DNA of 64,000 nucleotides from Ditylenchus dipsaci (taxonomy: Eukaryota; Nematoda; Chromadorea; Rhabditida; Anguinidae). A program made the translations under genes and the position numbers. Shown here in pieces: positions 45,201 to 55,908 of this stretch (positions within the stretch are counted from its first letter, which is position 1; each line of letters opens with the position of its first letter). The notes under the pieces are model-generated. The model was not told the origin of the DNA and did no database searches. It worked only from the letters and a program-made list of their open reading frames with translations. The DNA is taken from assembly GCA_004194705.1 (NCBI GenBank), contig SADC01001278.1:930001-994000 (forward strand), in the 5' to 3' direction.

Positions 45201-48200
45201 CGAGAAAGTTCAGAATTTGGGTCATTTGGAAAAAATATTGTCAGTTGAAATGAAAATCGAACATGTCTCCATATGCTCAAAAATGGTCAATGCCATGGTA
45301 TAACGAAAATCGGGATATTTTAATTGATTTAACATTTTCACAATTTTTCTAATTTGAAAAATAAGGCACTATCATCTTCAAAACGCAGAACGACAATCGT
45401 GGTATTTTTTATTTAGCTTTTCCAAACACAATTTGTAGAATAAAAGACCGTCTTGTCTGTAACCTTTCAAGCCCATATAAATTTCCCACCCTCATCTGTG
45501 TCTGTTTGGTCTTCTGATTTTTGGTTTCAAAGGTAAAATTTGATAAATAGTTTACAAGGTGACAATTTAGAGAGTGATGCTTGAGAAAAAAGTTTTAACG
45601 GTTCTAGCAAGAGGTCACCTGGTCTAGTGTGTGTCTAAATCGGTCGATTCCCTAATTTCCCAAAAATAAAACAATGGTCAAAAAAGGTATTTTGCAAGAT
45701 ATTGTGAATAAAAGTGAATAAATTTAGAGTATTGCTCTTTTGGGTATTGTAAAAAGGTTATGAAAATAAAAGCCTTTTTTAGCAAAAGTGTGTATTTATG
45801 CGCAAAACATATTAATCTTGGCGAAATTCGGCGCTTCCGAATGGCCACACATCAGTATTAAACTTCAGAGCGGTAGTTTTTATGAATATTTTCCCAATTC
45901 TCAAATTTAGTTTTGAAACTTCAATGCCGAAACAGATACAGCGGTAGTTTTTACTTAGTTTTCTAAACACATATTTTAGACTATGAAACAGGAGCTTTGT
46001 ATAAAAGTTACTCTCCGATTCCATCAGTTCTTTTTCAGTTTTTCTACCAAAAAAAAGCCCAGCTTGATTTTATTAACTTTAGCCTTTGGAAATTTGGTAG
46101 TCTTTGTGTATGATATTCTTAACCCAATTTTTAGATTAGTCTGGGCCTCAGGCTCTGGGGCCTTAGGAACAGCTTCCACTCTTTCTTTTATTGGTTCTCG
46201 CTAATTTTATAATCTAGGGAATGCTTTTGTGTCAAGGTATATTTCTTTGATTCAGCTAATGGTTTCAAATTTAAGAGTTGTTTTGGTGTTGCAAGGGAGC
46301 TTTAAAAATGCACAGCTTTGTTTGAGCCACTTCTAATTTATATATATATACGTACCAATATCGCTAATCTTAAAAGCTTCTTTAAAATGGTTAATTAAAC
46401 CCGTATTTAAAAAGGCCTTATAATCTGATTGAAACAAGTTCCCTTTTTGATTCTAGTAGTTGTTAGTTTTTATAAGCACCATAGCTTTTACTGTAAACGT
46501 GTTAAATGACTTGTAGAGCACCGTTTATTTTGCCCACGTGACTTTTTCAAATAATAAAACTTTTTTCCCAATTAAATATTTTTTATTTGTATTGTTTTTT
46601 GAAAAATTGTGCGTAACCCAAAATCGGTATGAACTTTTTTGTGCATTTCGCTTGTAATTGACGTTTTTCGACATTTTCTAACCATGGTATTTACCTTCTA
46701 AACTTCCGACTTGGTCAAATGCATTTTCCGGTCTAAACTATCAATATTGTAAATTTAATGACCTCAAGCTTCTGTGCATTCCCCAAATTGGTCGCTTGAC
46801 CTCACTACTTATTTTAAAAACTTTTAAAATTCCTCTTTAATTTCAACAAAATAAATATTCACCAGAACCAAAGTTGTGTTTGAAATGTTTGTGTCCAAAA
46901 TATCCCAATTTTTATCGCTTTCTGTAAAAATTCTACACCTCAAACTATTTATAACCACAGTGTGAGTGACTTCTACTATGTCAAAAAGTATTATTAAATT
47001 TGGGTTTCTCAAAAGAGCACTTTGAATGTGGTAAACTTGTTTAATAATAACTAATGGTAATACTATTCACACACACCTGTTTGTATAATACACCCTTGAG
47101 TGTCTCGTATTGCTTCATATCTATAAAATTATTTCGTGCTATTCCAATTTGATTGCGTTTGCTTGAAAGAAATACGTAAACATTTTTGATGTTTTCCCCT
47201 CCAAATTTGCTTATTCTTAGAATATTTGTAAACAGCTTAACTTTCAATTCAATGAGCTTATTTTATATGCAAACATATTTCTATGCCCAACGTGAACTTA
47301 GCACAAAATTATTTCTCTTTTTTCGAACAATTTACTTCAGGTCCTAGTTACTTTTTTTACCAAATATCACAAAGACCCGTTTTTGTGTTTTCAAAATCAC
47401 TAAATTTGTCGGGAGTAAATATGTTTTCACTAATTCTTTTGGCTAATATCGACTACCACTTTATTTTCAATTGATATGCTTTACACCTCGAAATTAATCA
47501 ACCTTGTTTTCGACTATTTCCTCAACGCGTGTCTATTTGATGTCGTAATTCTGTAATACAAATGCAATCTTTGCGCATGTATTGACTGAAAGCTGCTGTT
47601 TTTGTCAGTTGTGCCTATAAATTTGAACCAAGATTTGAAATCACTGTTGCCCTCATTTTCTGTCACTAAATTTAATAAATTCAAAATATATTCAAAATGA
47701 AATTCGTGCTTTTTGCCACATTTAAAACCAACTCCACCCCAATTGCAAACCACATTTTCAAGCTACTAACTGCTATTCCATAGCTTCGCGCAAACTTTTT
47801 GAAACTATTTTCCAAATACTTTGAAAAAACACTTTTGTCCCCTGAAACCATGTGCTGTTTTTTATGACGTGTGTGTGTTTTATTTCAAAGTTCGCCTTGA
47901 ATTGTGCGCGCATAATATTTGTTTGAAATAACTTATGGTTCCCTTAAATTTGTTCTCATGGACTTCAAGTTGCTTTTCATTATACCTTTTTGGTCAATAA
48001 CTTTAATGAAATTTTTCCAAAATTACTAATCATTAGCAATGGCACGAACTTTTCTCGAAAAAATGTGTATCCTTGGAATTGGCATTTATTTTTCAATAAC
48101 TTCATCAATTTGTATTAGTTGCCTATGTGTCAAAATCCCAGAAAATTTTAATTTTTATTGCTAATTCTGTAAAAAGACAAGCCTGCCTTGGAATTTCGTT

Positions 48201-48703
48201 CAGTATTTCGGCTAAAAATTGGTTTCAAACGCTGGACTTTTTGTACAACCTAAAAAGAAATAAAAAATAAATTTGCTTTGATGTCAAATGTTCTTAATTT
48301 GATTGTAACCCTTAAATAAACATGAAAACTAAACACAAAAATCAAAAAAGCTTCCTTTTTTAAATTTACCTTTTCATTTCATTTAAACTACCCTCATAAG
48401 ACTCCAAAAATAAGATGGAAAAAATGAATAGAAAACATCAATAACGCAATTTAATTCTATATTTTGTTTAAATTATCATATAATGAATTAATATTTAGAA
48501 ATTTGTAAGATTTATAATAATTAAAAAAGTTTTTAGAATCAATTTTAGCAACATTTTGGATATTTTCGATAAATATTTTTGGACATTTTTGTGACTCAAT
48601 TTTTGGATCAATAAATACTTTTACTACTACACATGTGTTATTTTTTTTATTTATACAATGCATTACAGCTACATTTACAATACATTTACAAGCAACCAAT
48701 TTT
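39288..48703 (-). repeat. Right arm of a giant palindrome
   Basis: Inverted copy of 29025-38125, about 315 bp longer, with the extra length in 47260-47620. It starts AAATATCAAAGCTCCC and ends AAGCAACCAATTTT. Long open frames of 110-112 codons occur in both arms but lack start context, splice logic or family resemblance, and homologous units inside the arm do not keep them open. Confidence 0.95.
42120..45979 (+). ncRNA. Candidate multi-exon transcription unit with 36-39-nt intron-like segments
   Basis: GT...AG segments at 42120-42155, 42240-42277, 42573-42610, 42819-42855, 43401-43439, 43873-43910, 44088-44125, 44776-44813, 44919-44957, 44995-45032, 45402-45438, 45533-45570, 45744-45782, 45873-45910 and 45944-45979. 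Nearly all begin GTAG or GTAT and end TTTAG/TTCAG. Several share GCCAAAAGCCTGCTTTTAG. Units around 42120-42440 and 43873-44280 are clear duplicates (ATCTCTAGCTGC and CATTTTCAG(T/C)TGGGT are shared). The intervening 'exons' have stops in all frames, so a noncoding or degenerate unit is inferred. Another 38-nt segment is at 46097-46134. Confidence 0.35.
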
Positions 48704-49265
48704 GTTATATGTCGTTAACACATTTTGAAAACTCTATGAGACGCTTTTACATGGATTCAGAGCTTTAGAATAACTAAAGTTTTTGACGGACTGTGACCGA
48801 AAATCGGATAGCCAGAATGTTTAAAGTTGTCTAAATTTGTCTAGATATATAGTTACAGCAACATAAATTGTTTTGAAATTAAATTTCATAACGTGGAAAT
48901 GAGGAGAAAAAAATTTCTTGCTGCAAATTTGGTAAAAATTTGGGCAGTTGCTTACTTCGAGGGGCTCCTGCTTGAAAAGCACGTTTCACTAATGTAACTG
49001 ACTACTTAAAATACCCACAAAAGACCAACAAGACGCATATTTTGACAAAAACATTTGATTTTGTCTTAATTTGCACTGGCCTTTTCTACATTTACAGCTA
49101 CGAATCTCTATATAGTATTTCGGTCGAGGGGCGTCTGTCCGTCGCCATTTTGATTTCGGATGCCGAAAAATGGTACACATTTAAAAAAATAATTTTCCAT
49201 CGTGATCCTAGAATATCAGCTATCGTTTATAAAAAGATCGTCAAAAAATAAGCGTTTAAAGAGGG
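48704..49265. other. No gene recognised
   Basis: Unique sequence after the palindrome. A 69-residue plus frame (49042-49251, LICTGLFYIYSYESLYSIS...) is unsupported. Confidence 0.35.
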
Positions 49266-49268
49266 GTA

Positions 49269-49354
49269 CAGTCAAACCTCTTTAAACCGGCACCCCAAAA
49301 TTTCGTATCCTAGGGGGGGAACGAACTTTTGGGGTGCCGGTACCGTAAACCACG
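49269..49354 (+). mobile_element. Partial pogo/Tigger-like MITE (motif CCGGCACC)
   Basis: TA then CAGTCAAACCTCTTTAAACC, followed by GGCACCCCAAAATTTCG and its inverted partner CGAACTTTTGGGGTGCCGG. The right terminus (…GACTG) is missing. The left terminus is typical of pogo/Tigger elements. Confidence 0.6.
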
Positions 49355-49465
49355 TGGATACACACCATCCCCTCTGCTACTAGGATTAGGCCTAAGCCAC
49401 TAGGAAAGTACCCGAGTAGGAGGGTGACTGGTAAGTTTGTAGGCAGGTGGAAGGTACCCAATAAG

Positions 49466-50217
49466 GGTAGGGTCACATTTCATTTCGCGACTTTTCATTT
49501 CGCGACATTTCATTTCGCTACATTTCATTTCGCGACTTTTCGTTTCGCGACATTTCATTTCGCAGCTTTTATGGGCCTGAAAGGTATTTTTTCAAAAACT
49601 ATTTCAGTCAAAATTGTTTTTTACGCTTTTAACCCTTTGACTAAAATGCTGACTGACTAAAATGCAAGTTTTTCTAATTTTTTGGATTTAGTCATTTTTT
49701 CAAGATTTTGATTTTTCCGAAAGCATATCTCAACATTGAGATCTTCAGAAACATTTTGTAACATAGGTTTCGTAGCTCTCGAGCTGCGCTACAATATGAC
49801 GCTAAGGATTTATTTCAACCTTTGACATTTTTTAATTTCTATCAGTTAAAGTAACGAATAGGTATTCTAATACATATTCGTTAATTTAACTGATAGAAAT
49901 TCAAATAAAATGTCAAAAGTTAAAATAAATCCTTAGCATCATATTGTAGCGCAGCTCAAGAGCTGCAAAACCTATGTTACAAAATGTTTTTTTAAGATCT
50001 CAATGTTGAGATATGGCTTTTCGAAAAAAATCAATTTCTTGAAAAAAAGACTAAATTCCAAAAAATTAGGAAAACTTGCATTTAGTCATTTTTCCATAAA
50101 ATAGACATAGAAGTTGAAAGAAAGGGGTTTAAAGCGTTAAAAACAATTTTACTGAAATAATTTTTGAAAAAATACCTTTCAGGGCCATAAAAGCTGCGAA
50201 ATGAAATGTGACTTACC
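49466..50217. mobile_element. Foldback transposon with ATTTCATTTCGCG array, 8-bp TSD
   Basis: Starts GGTAGGGTCACATTTCATTT and ends AAATGAAATGTGACTTACC, with perfect CCAATAAG repeats at 49458-49465 and 50218-50225. The left end has six tandem copies of about 15 bp (CATTTCATTTCGCGA, 49477-49565); the right end has one. Arms then pair for about 300 bp (GGCCTGAAAGGTATTTTTTC with its complement near 50185). 'gtagctctcgagctgcgcta' lies in the left arm and its complement in the right. Noncoding, hAT-like by TSD length. Confidence 0.88.
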
Positions 50218-50234
50218 CCAATAAGAGAACGTCT

Positions 50235-50655
50235 ATCTCGGAAAAAATTTTCCCGACCAAATTTTTGAAAATTTTGGCTCCCTTGGTCCCTCCTATGGTT
50301 TTTTTCCTGGGTCGAAGGTTCGACTCCGTCTTGAAAACAAATTTTTTTTCCAGTTGTTTTCAAATAAGGACAAGCTATGTACCTGTTCTAGGTGGAGCTA
50401 TCAACAGAGGTTAGCATAAAGTTGGAGCTAAAATTAGAAAACATTGAAACTTATTCGATTTCGTGCCATTCCACTTTTCGAAAATACTTTTTTCTTGCTG
50501 GGTCAAACCTCGCAAGCTAACCAATCTTCTAAATCATTTTTGGTGTGAAAAAATGTTGTTTTCAAGACGGAGTCGAACCTTTGACCCCGAAGAAAACCAT
50601 TGGGGGGACCAAGGGAGCCAAAAATTTCGAAAATTTTGTCGGAAAGTTTTTTGGA
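50235..50655. mobile_element. Foldback made of a tRNA-like unit
   Basis: Left arm 'ggctcccttggtccctcc', 'gggtcgaaggttcgactc', CGTCTTGAAAACAA; right arm TTGTTTTCAAGACG, 'gagtcgaacctttgaccc', 'ggggggaccaagggagcc'. GGTTCGACTCC is a B-box-like word, so an inverted pair of tRNA-derived units is likely. Overlapping open frames are repeat-derived. Confidence 0.65.
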
Positions 50656-50976
50656 TTTGGATTTTTTGGTGCAAAAAGGATCTTTTTGGTGCAAATCGGC
50701 TTTCAAATTTTTGTTTTGAGTTTCTCTATTTTTTTATATATTTTCTAACCTTTTAAAAAGTGATTACAATATCAGGAATCCCTGCGATTCTGGTTTCTGA
50801 TAAGGTATTATTTATTGCAACATTGCTGCTAAATATAATACATAAAAGTATAAGTATGAAGGACGTCAGAAAAATAATTCATTTTTATTGGTTTATAACG
50901 CCCCCCCCCAATTTGCACTCCTCTTTTTAAGCATGTTATATTTTAAAAATGGGTTTCAACTTTAAAGTTGCAGTAA

Positions 50977-51283
50977 AAACTACTTAAGTTTGAATAGGGG
51001 CCTCGGTGGCGATTTTTCTCGGCCCAAAATCGTGCGGAGGCTCGACCACGTGGTGGCACGCTAGTTATTTTGGCTTGTTTGACTAAAGTCTAAAGGTAAT
51101 AGGGGCCGTTGATTCCATATATGGCGCTAAAAAGTCTAACTACACCAAATATTAGGTCAAACAAGCCAAAATAAATAGCGTGCCACCACGTGGGATCAAC
51201 TGCGCACTACTTTGTGCCAAAATACTGAAACGCTCATCCACTGCGCCACTGAGGAAACCTTTTCAAACCTAAGTAGCTTTCAC
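50977..51283. mobile_element. Foldback element with CCACGTGGTGGCACGCTA arms
   Basis: Inverted pairs: CTACTTAAGTTTGAATAGG / CCTTTTCAAACCTAAGTAG; CCTCGGTGGCG / CGCCACTGAGG; CCACGTGGTGGCACGCTA / TAGCGTGCCACCACGTGG; TTTTGGCTTGTTTGAC / GTCAAACAAGCCAAAA. C runs flank it (50903, 51284). No duplication resolved. Confidence 0.75.
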
Positions 51284-51411
51284 ACCCCCCCCCTTGAAAC
51301 TCAGTAGTTGACTTAGCGTAATATTTACTTTATTTTATTTAACATGCCGGTATGCTTTAATAAGACACCATCGACTTTTAGTGTCTAAATCCTATAAGGA
51401 AACATAGGGTA

Positions 51412-51831
51412 CAGTGGAGTCCGCTTCAGTGTACACCCCAAAGCTCATTCGCGCCTAGGGTCCGACACTTTTTTCTTTCAATTTTCGAAGTACTTTTCAA
51501 ATTCTGATTCGTCAGTCTAGTCCAAAATATCGCAGGGATTCCGATTTTCCAGTCGTTTTGATAAACACGACAGTTTCTATATTTAGACCCGCAAATCCCG
51601 CTTTAGTGTACACCTTTTTAGGTGTACACCGAAGCGGGATTCGCGGGTCTTAATATAAAAACTGTCGTGTTTATCAAAACGACAAAACGGCAAAATCGGA
51701 ATCTCTTCGATATTTTGGACTAGACTGACGAATCAGAATTTGAAAAGTACTTCGAAAATTGAAAGAAAAAAAGTGTCGGACCCTAGGCGCGAATGAACTT
51801 TTGGGGTGCACACGAAACCGGGACTCAACTG
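51412..51831. mobile_element. pogo/Tigger-like palindromic MITE (motif GTGTACACC)
   Basis: CAGTGGAGTCCGCTTCAGTG at the left, GAAACCGGGACTCAACTG at the right, flanked by TA. Near-complete palindrome of 420 bp centred near 51615, where GTGTACACCTTTTTAGGTGTACAC is the turn. Words ACCCTAGGCGCGAATGA and CGTTTTGATAAACACGACAG pair between arms. Noncoding. Confidence 0.85.
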
Positions 51832-51839
51832 TAGTGACC

Positions 51840-52510
51840 GAGCGATGTCGTAATCTTAACAGCATTCGATAGAACTTCGAAAATGTTTATTTGACAAAAG
51901 CATCCTTTTTCTAAATTCTTAATGCATATTAAAATTAAGCATTTAACTATGTAAGCCTTTTTTTGGTGAAATCTGTGCTTCGGTAGTCTAGTGATATAGT
52001 GGGGGCAGTGGTTTAGGGTCTTGTTTTTCATCCCTGTGCTCATTTTTACGGATTTGAAAAGTCTTAGAGCACATTTGTAGCTCGTCATTGTGAAACTATT
52101 AGCGAAAATGGTGGGTTTGTAAATGTAGGACACATAACCTGTGCCAACACTAATGTCTCAGCAGCTATCTAAAAGGGCGTGACTTTTTCATTGAATTTTT
52201 TCGAATTTTTAACACTGTAAAGGCCGAGAAACACTTTTACCTAGTTGGACTTAGAATTTAACACGTGAATTCCTGAATGTAATAACGGTTCCTATAAGAG
52301 TCTTAGAGATTCTCCATTCTTCATTCCCCTCCAAATCTTTGAGGTTACGGTACGAATCCATGGTAGCAAACATTAATTTTTTTAAATAACAGTCAAAAAC
52401 TTGTTTTTTAAGACTACTAATCCTCAGGGTGGGCAGAGTAACCCCTGATACATTCCCGAAGTGGGATGTTACATCTTAAGAATCCGAAATTTCGGATTTA
52501 GCTGAAAATA
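51840..52510. other. No gene recognised
   Basis: A tRNA-like word pair (GGTAGTCTAGTGATATAGTGG near 51983; GGTACGAATCC near 52349) does not form a cloverleaf. A 102-residue minus frame (51825-52133) is unsupported. Confidence 0.3.
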
Positions 52511-53262
52511 CAGAGGGTGTCAGAATTACGCGACCACCTTTAAAAATCGGGCTATAAAGCCCATTGCCTGGTTGGTTTACGTAAGTAGCATTGTAATCTT
52601 TTTCAGGTCTTTTTCACGATTGTTGTGCAGTATTAGAGACAGAAATCGGGGTTTAGGGGTTTTTCTTGAAACGAAATTTTTGGCCTAATTTTTGAGTAAA
52701 AGTGGTAGGTGAAGACACCTGTATGCTATATCTATACGGCTTAGTCGGGCTAAGCGACGGTGCTTGCTTAAGCTTAAGCGCGGGCAAAATAAGCGATTTA
52801 TTAAGCGTCGGCACTTATGGATAAGCTCCGGCGCTACGCCGGCTTAATGCGGCGCTTAGGCACAATCCTTATTCTTTCACTTTTGGTTTTTCATTAAAAA
52901 ATTTTTGACCTGCGACCCTGAACTCTGAAATTGAGGATTACAAAAGCCATCCCCGATTTGTCAGTTTCGGAGTTCAGGTTTGCAAGTCAAAATTTTTTAA
53001 GGAAAAAAACAAAAAGTGAAAGAACCAATCAGTAGAAGAATAAACAGTAGCACATAGGCATGAAATTTTCATCTACCACTTTTAGTCAAAAATCAGGTAA
53101 AAATGCGTTTTGAGCAAAAACCCGAAACCCCGATTTCTGTCTATAGACAGCATCCTAAGTGAAGTTGGAGATTTTCGAAGGATAGGGCTCGAAATACTGA
53201 AATCGACCTGGTAAGGGGTTACATATCCAATTTTTATTGGGTGGCCGCGTAATAACAACCTG
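52511..53262. mobile_element. TA-inserted foldback (mariner/pogo-like) with TTAAGCG loop array
   Basis: Flanked by TA; left end CAGAGGGTGTCAGAATTACG, right end CGCGTAATAACAACCTG. Arms share CGGGGTTT(A/C), ACCACTTTTA and GACAGAAATCGGGG-type words. The loop holds TTAAGCG/AAGCGxCGG repeated about eight times (52750-52860). A second hairpin (52870-53035; CTTTCACTTTTGGTTTTTC / GAAAAAC-AAAAAGTGAAAG) follows. Nested origin is likely. Confidence 0.7.
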
Positions 53263-53463
53263 TATTTAAAATTCGTTTTACTTTATTCAAAGTCGTGTCC
53301 TTAACACGGTTTGATAATTCTAAAACAGCAATTTGACTTGCACGAATTCCCAGGTTTTTGTATCTAGGTATCGATACTCACGTGGATACCCGGAATGGAT
53401 ACCCCGGCCAATAGGCTGATTTCCCTCAAGTCAATAATCCCTCTTAATTTTTTAGGTTAGAGG

Positions 53464-54374
53464 CATACTTGGACGAGCGGCGCCGCTAGCGGCGAGCGGC
53501 GGGCGGCGCCGCTCGCCGCGCCGTTCGCCGCTGCATTTTTCAGCCGCCGCTGCCGCCGCCGCTCCATTTTTAGTCTCCGCGCTGCCTCCGCCGCTCTTTT
53601 TCAGTCAGCGCTGCTGCCGACGCCGCTGCCTCCGCCGCCGCCTCTGCCGCTTGTTTGAACCTTCGAAATTTGTTTTTATTCATTTTTTTTGCGTTACAAA
53701 ACTAAAAACTGGTTTTAGGTACATGTCCACGGCTTCTTCTGCAATCCGGCTGATTTTGGCAGTAGTGAAGCGTAGTGAGCGTGTGGTGGTTACTTCCTGA
53801 ATGAATTCAGAGGCAGCATCTTTTGAGTTTGCACTTAACGTTGAGCCCAAACCCTTGGGAATCGATTCACGAATGTAGATACCGTATTTTCTCTAATAAT
53901 GACCCCTCTCTAATGATGACACCCCCTTATTTTTGACTAGGATTTCAGAGTTAAGGCCATTTTCGATTGACATTTCGGAATTTTTGAGGGGTTAAAAATA
54001 ATGACCCCGGGGTCATTATTTAAGAAAATACGGTATCCACCGTTCTTTTTTATGCAATACTCACACTACTTGAGTAAATGATGAGTTGATTAAGTTTCCA
54101 AGTGTATATCATAAAATATGTCGATGACTTGAAGCTACAAAAATTCAAAATAAATAGAGTTAAATTTTTTTTTAATAAAGTAGTAAATGAGATTTTTCAC
54201 ACGCCGCTGCCGCCGCCGCTGTCATTTTTTCCCCGCCGCTGCCGCCGCCGCTGCCGCTGTTTTTGGCCCTTCCGCCGCCGCCGCCGCCGCTTTTTCCGCC
54301 GCTGCCGCTGTTTTTCTGACAGCCCGCCGCTCGCCGCCGCCGCTGCCGCTGTTTTTTTTGCGTGTCCAAGTATG
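53464..54374. mobile_element. hAT-like element with GCCGCCGCT arrays at both ends, 8-bp TSD
   Basis: Starts CATACTTGGACGAGCGG and ends GCGTGTCCAAGTATG. Perfect GTTAGAGG direct repeats are at 53456-53463 and 54375-54382. Strongly GC-rich arrays of GCCGCTGCCGCCGCCGCT (CCGCC/CCGCT units) fill 53478-53655 and 54203-54360 in the same orientation, with an AT-rich middle carrying the CCGTATTTTC copy at 53882-54033. Open frames of poly-Ala/Arg/Ser type here are artefacts of the trinucleotide pattern. Confidence 0.85.
53882..54033 (-). mobile_element. CCGTATTTTC-family element, copy C (motif TCATTA), nested
   Basis: CCGTATTTTCTCTAATAATG at the left, ATTATTTAAGAAAATACGG at the right, flanked by TA. 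On the minus strand the order is TIR, AATAATGACCCCGGGGTCATT, body, GGGGGTGTCATCATTAGAG, AGGGGTCATTATTAG, TIR. That is the same architecture as copies A and B with a third motif and a shorter body. Inserted within the hAT-like element above. Confidence 0.8.
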
Positions 54375-54614
54375 GTTAGAGGTTCGAATCCTGGTGGTAG
54401 CAAAATTGTTTTTTTTTTTCAAATAATAAGCATAAACTAGTTTTTACAGGATTAGTAAGCCTCAGCATGGGTAGGGAAACCACTTGGTGGTCATCTGGAT
54501 TCGCAAGACCCGAGGGAAGGCTTTGGGTCGACAAATCGATGCTTCGGTGCTCAGAAACTTTTTGTGGAACACTGTTTCGAGTTTAATAGTATGATAATCA
54601 TGATATTATGAATA

Positions 54615-54700
54615 CAGTCACACCTTTTCATAACGATCACCTCTCATAACGTTCATTTGAGGCCAGTCTCCAGGTTGAATGATATATAGAGATTTGACTG
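54615..54700 (+). mobile_element. pogo/Tigger-like MITE (motif CATAACG)
   Basis: TA, CAGTCACACCTTTTCATAAC ... GAGATTTGACTG, TA; 86 bp. CATAACG(A/T)TCA occurs twice near the left end. Confidence 0.7.
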
Positions 54701-54809
54701 TATCCTAGTAAAATTTTTTTAGTAGTTGTCGGCGAATTTACCTAGAGCCCGATAAGTGAAATGACCTCAAAAAGCCCAATTTTAGAATGATGAACTACAT
54801 GCTCCAAAC

Positions 54810-54928
54810 TAGGGTTGTACAACGGGAATATTCCTGGGTTTCCCGGTATTTTTCCCTATATTGGGAATATTCCAATGTTCCCGGGAATATTCCGGTTTTC
54901 TATATGTCCGGGAATTTCTACAACTCTA
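54810..54928. mobile_element. 119-bp hAT MITE with perfect 8-bp TSD
   Basis: Starts TAGGGTTGTACAACGGGAAT and ends TTTCTACAACTCTA; CTCCAAAC at 54802-54809 and 54929-54936. GGGAATATTCC and CCCGGGAATA recur at both ends. Termini match the 9816-11226 element (TAGGGTTG). Confidence 0.9.
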
Positions 54929-54939
54929 CTCCAAACCCT

Positions 54940-55908
54940 AAATATCTTGCTTTTCAAATTATTGGAAATGTCATGCTGTTAAAGAATTCTTTGGATCGTT
55001 AGATCTAAGAACATAAGATGAGCCCTAGAACACGGCAGCCTTTTAAGCGAAATTCTGACTTTTTATATAAAATACGGAGAGTAGCTTTTGGGCGAGGGGG
55101 ATGTTGTAAGGATAAAGTGATTGCCAAACTTCACAACTCTTTCACTTAAATTACGAATCATCAGCATGAGTTTTTTTTAGCTAGCAATAAAATTTCTTTT
55201 TCCTCTTCTTGCAGTCTTTTTTACTTTTATGCTGTAATTTCTAACGTATCCATATCTTTAAGCGAAATAGATTTTCAATCTTATGATTCATTACATAACA
55301 TACCAAGCAACAAAAACTAGTAGAATTGTGTTTTAAGCAATATTTGTCTTGCAACGAATGATTTATAAATATTTTTTCTTTTTAATTTTCAACTTCTTTT
55401 GAAAACGACAAATCTAAAAAAGGTTTTTATTTCTAAGGTTATTGAATTATTGAAGTCTACATCCTGAGTGAGATGATGCAAAAGCTATGTACCAGAGCTA
55501 TCAACCAGCAGGCTCTTCTGCTCTACAGAATTGCTGGCGTTAGTAGTGCTGCTAATACTATCAACCAAGTTCTAACAGTACTGCAAACCAAAACAAACAG
55601 GCGTACAGCATTTTAGCTTTCAGAAGAATAATTATGAAGGTAAATCATATTTAACAAAGTTATAAAAAGAGGAGCTATCTAAAACGAAGCACATTCAAGA
55701 GGCATGCTTGAGCCTAAATTTTTTTACGCACAGAACTTATTTTGATTTTCGAGTTAAAGTTTTTTAAAAGTAAAGCAGTATGTTTTTACGCTCATTTGAC
55801 AGCTAAGAATCTGGAGAACTATCTATCGAATTTCTTTGTGGGTACACAAAATTGATTTTTATACATTTATACATTCCGAATAATTACAAATCATAAATTT
55901 GATTTTAG
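54940..55908. other. Upstream region of the KH gene; possible Gln/Ser-rich exon
   Basis: 55470-55640 contains SYQPAGSSALQN- and QPSSNSTANQNKQAYS-like codons in one frame, separated by stops, before a GTAAAT donor at about 55640. It might be an upstream exon of the KH gene damaged by lost bases, but I cannot assemble it. No ATG for the KH gene was otherwise found in the window. Confidence 0.25.

Noticed and set aside
39288..48703. CRISPR array or prokaryotic island
   Set aside because: Repeats are spread irregularly and diverged; neighbouring genes are spliced animal genes. No prokaryotic genes or cas-like frames seen.
29025..48703. Palindrome as a plain unsplit-hairpin read artefact
   Set aside because: Arms have a 1.16-kb spacer, a divergent block and independent small indels. 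Not excluded fully, but not the simplest reading.
54102..54440. Ala/Arg/Ser/Gly-rich open frames at 54.1-54.4 kb
   Set aside because: Produced by the CCGCC/CCGCT arrays of a transposon; several frames on both strands are open at once.
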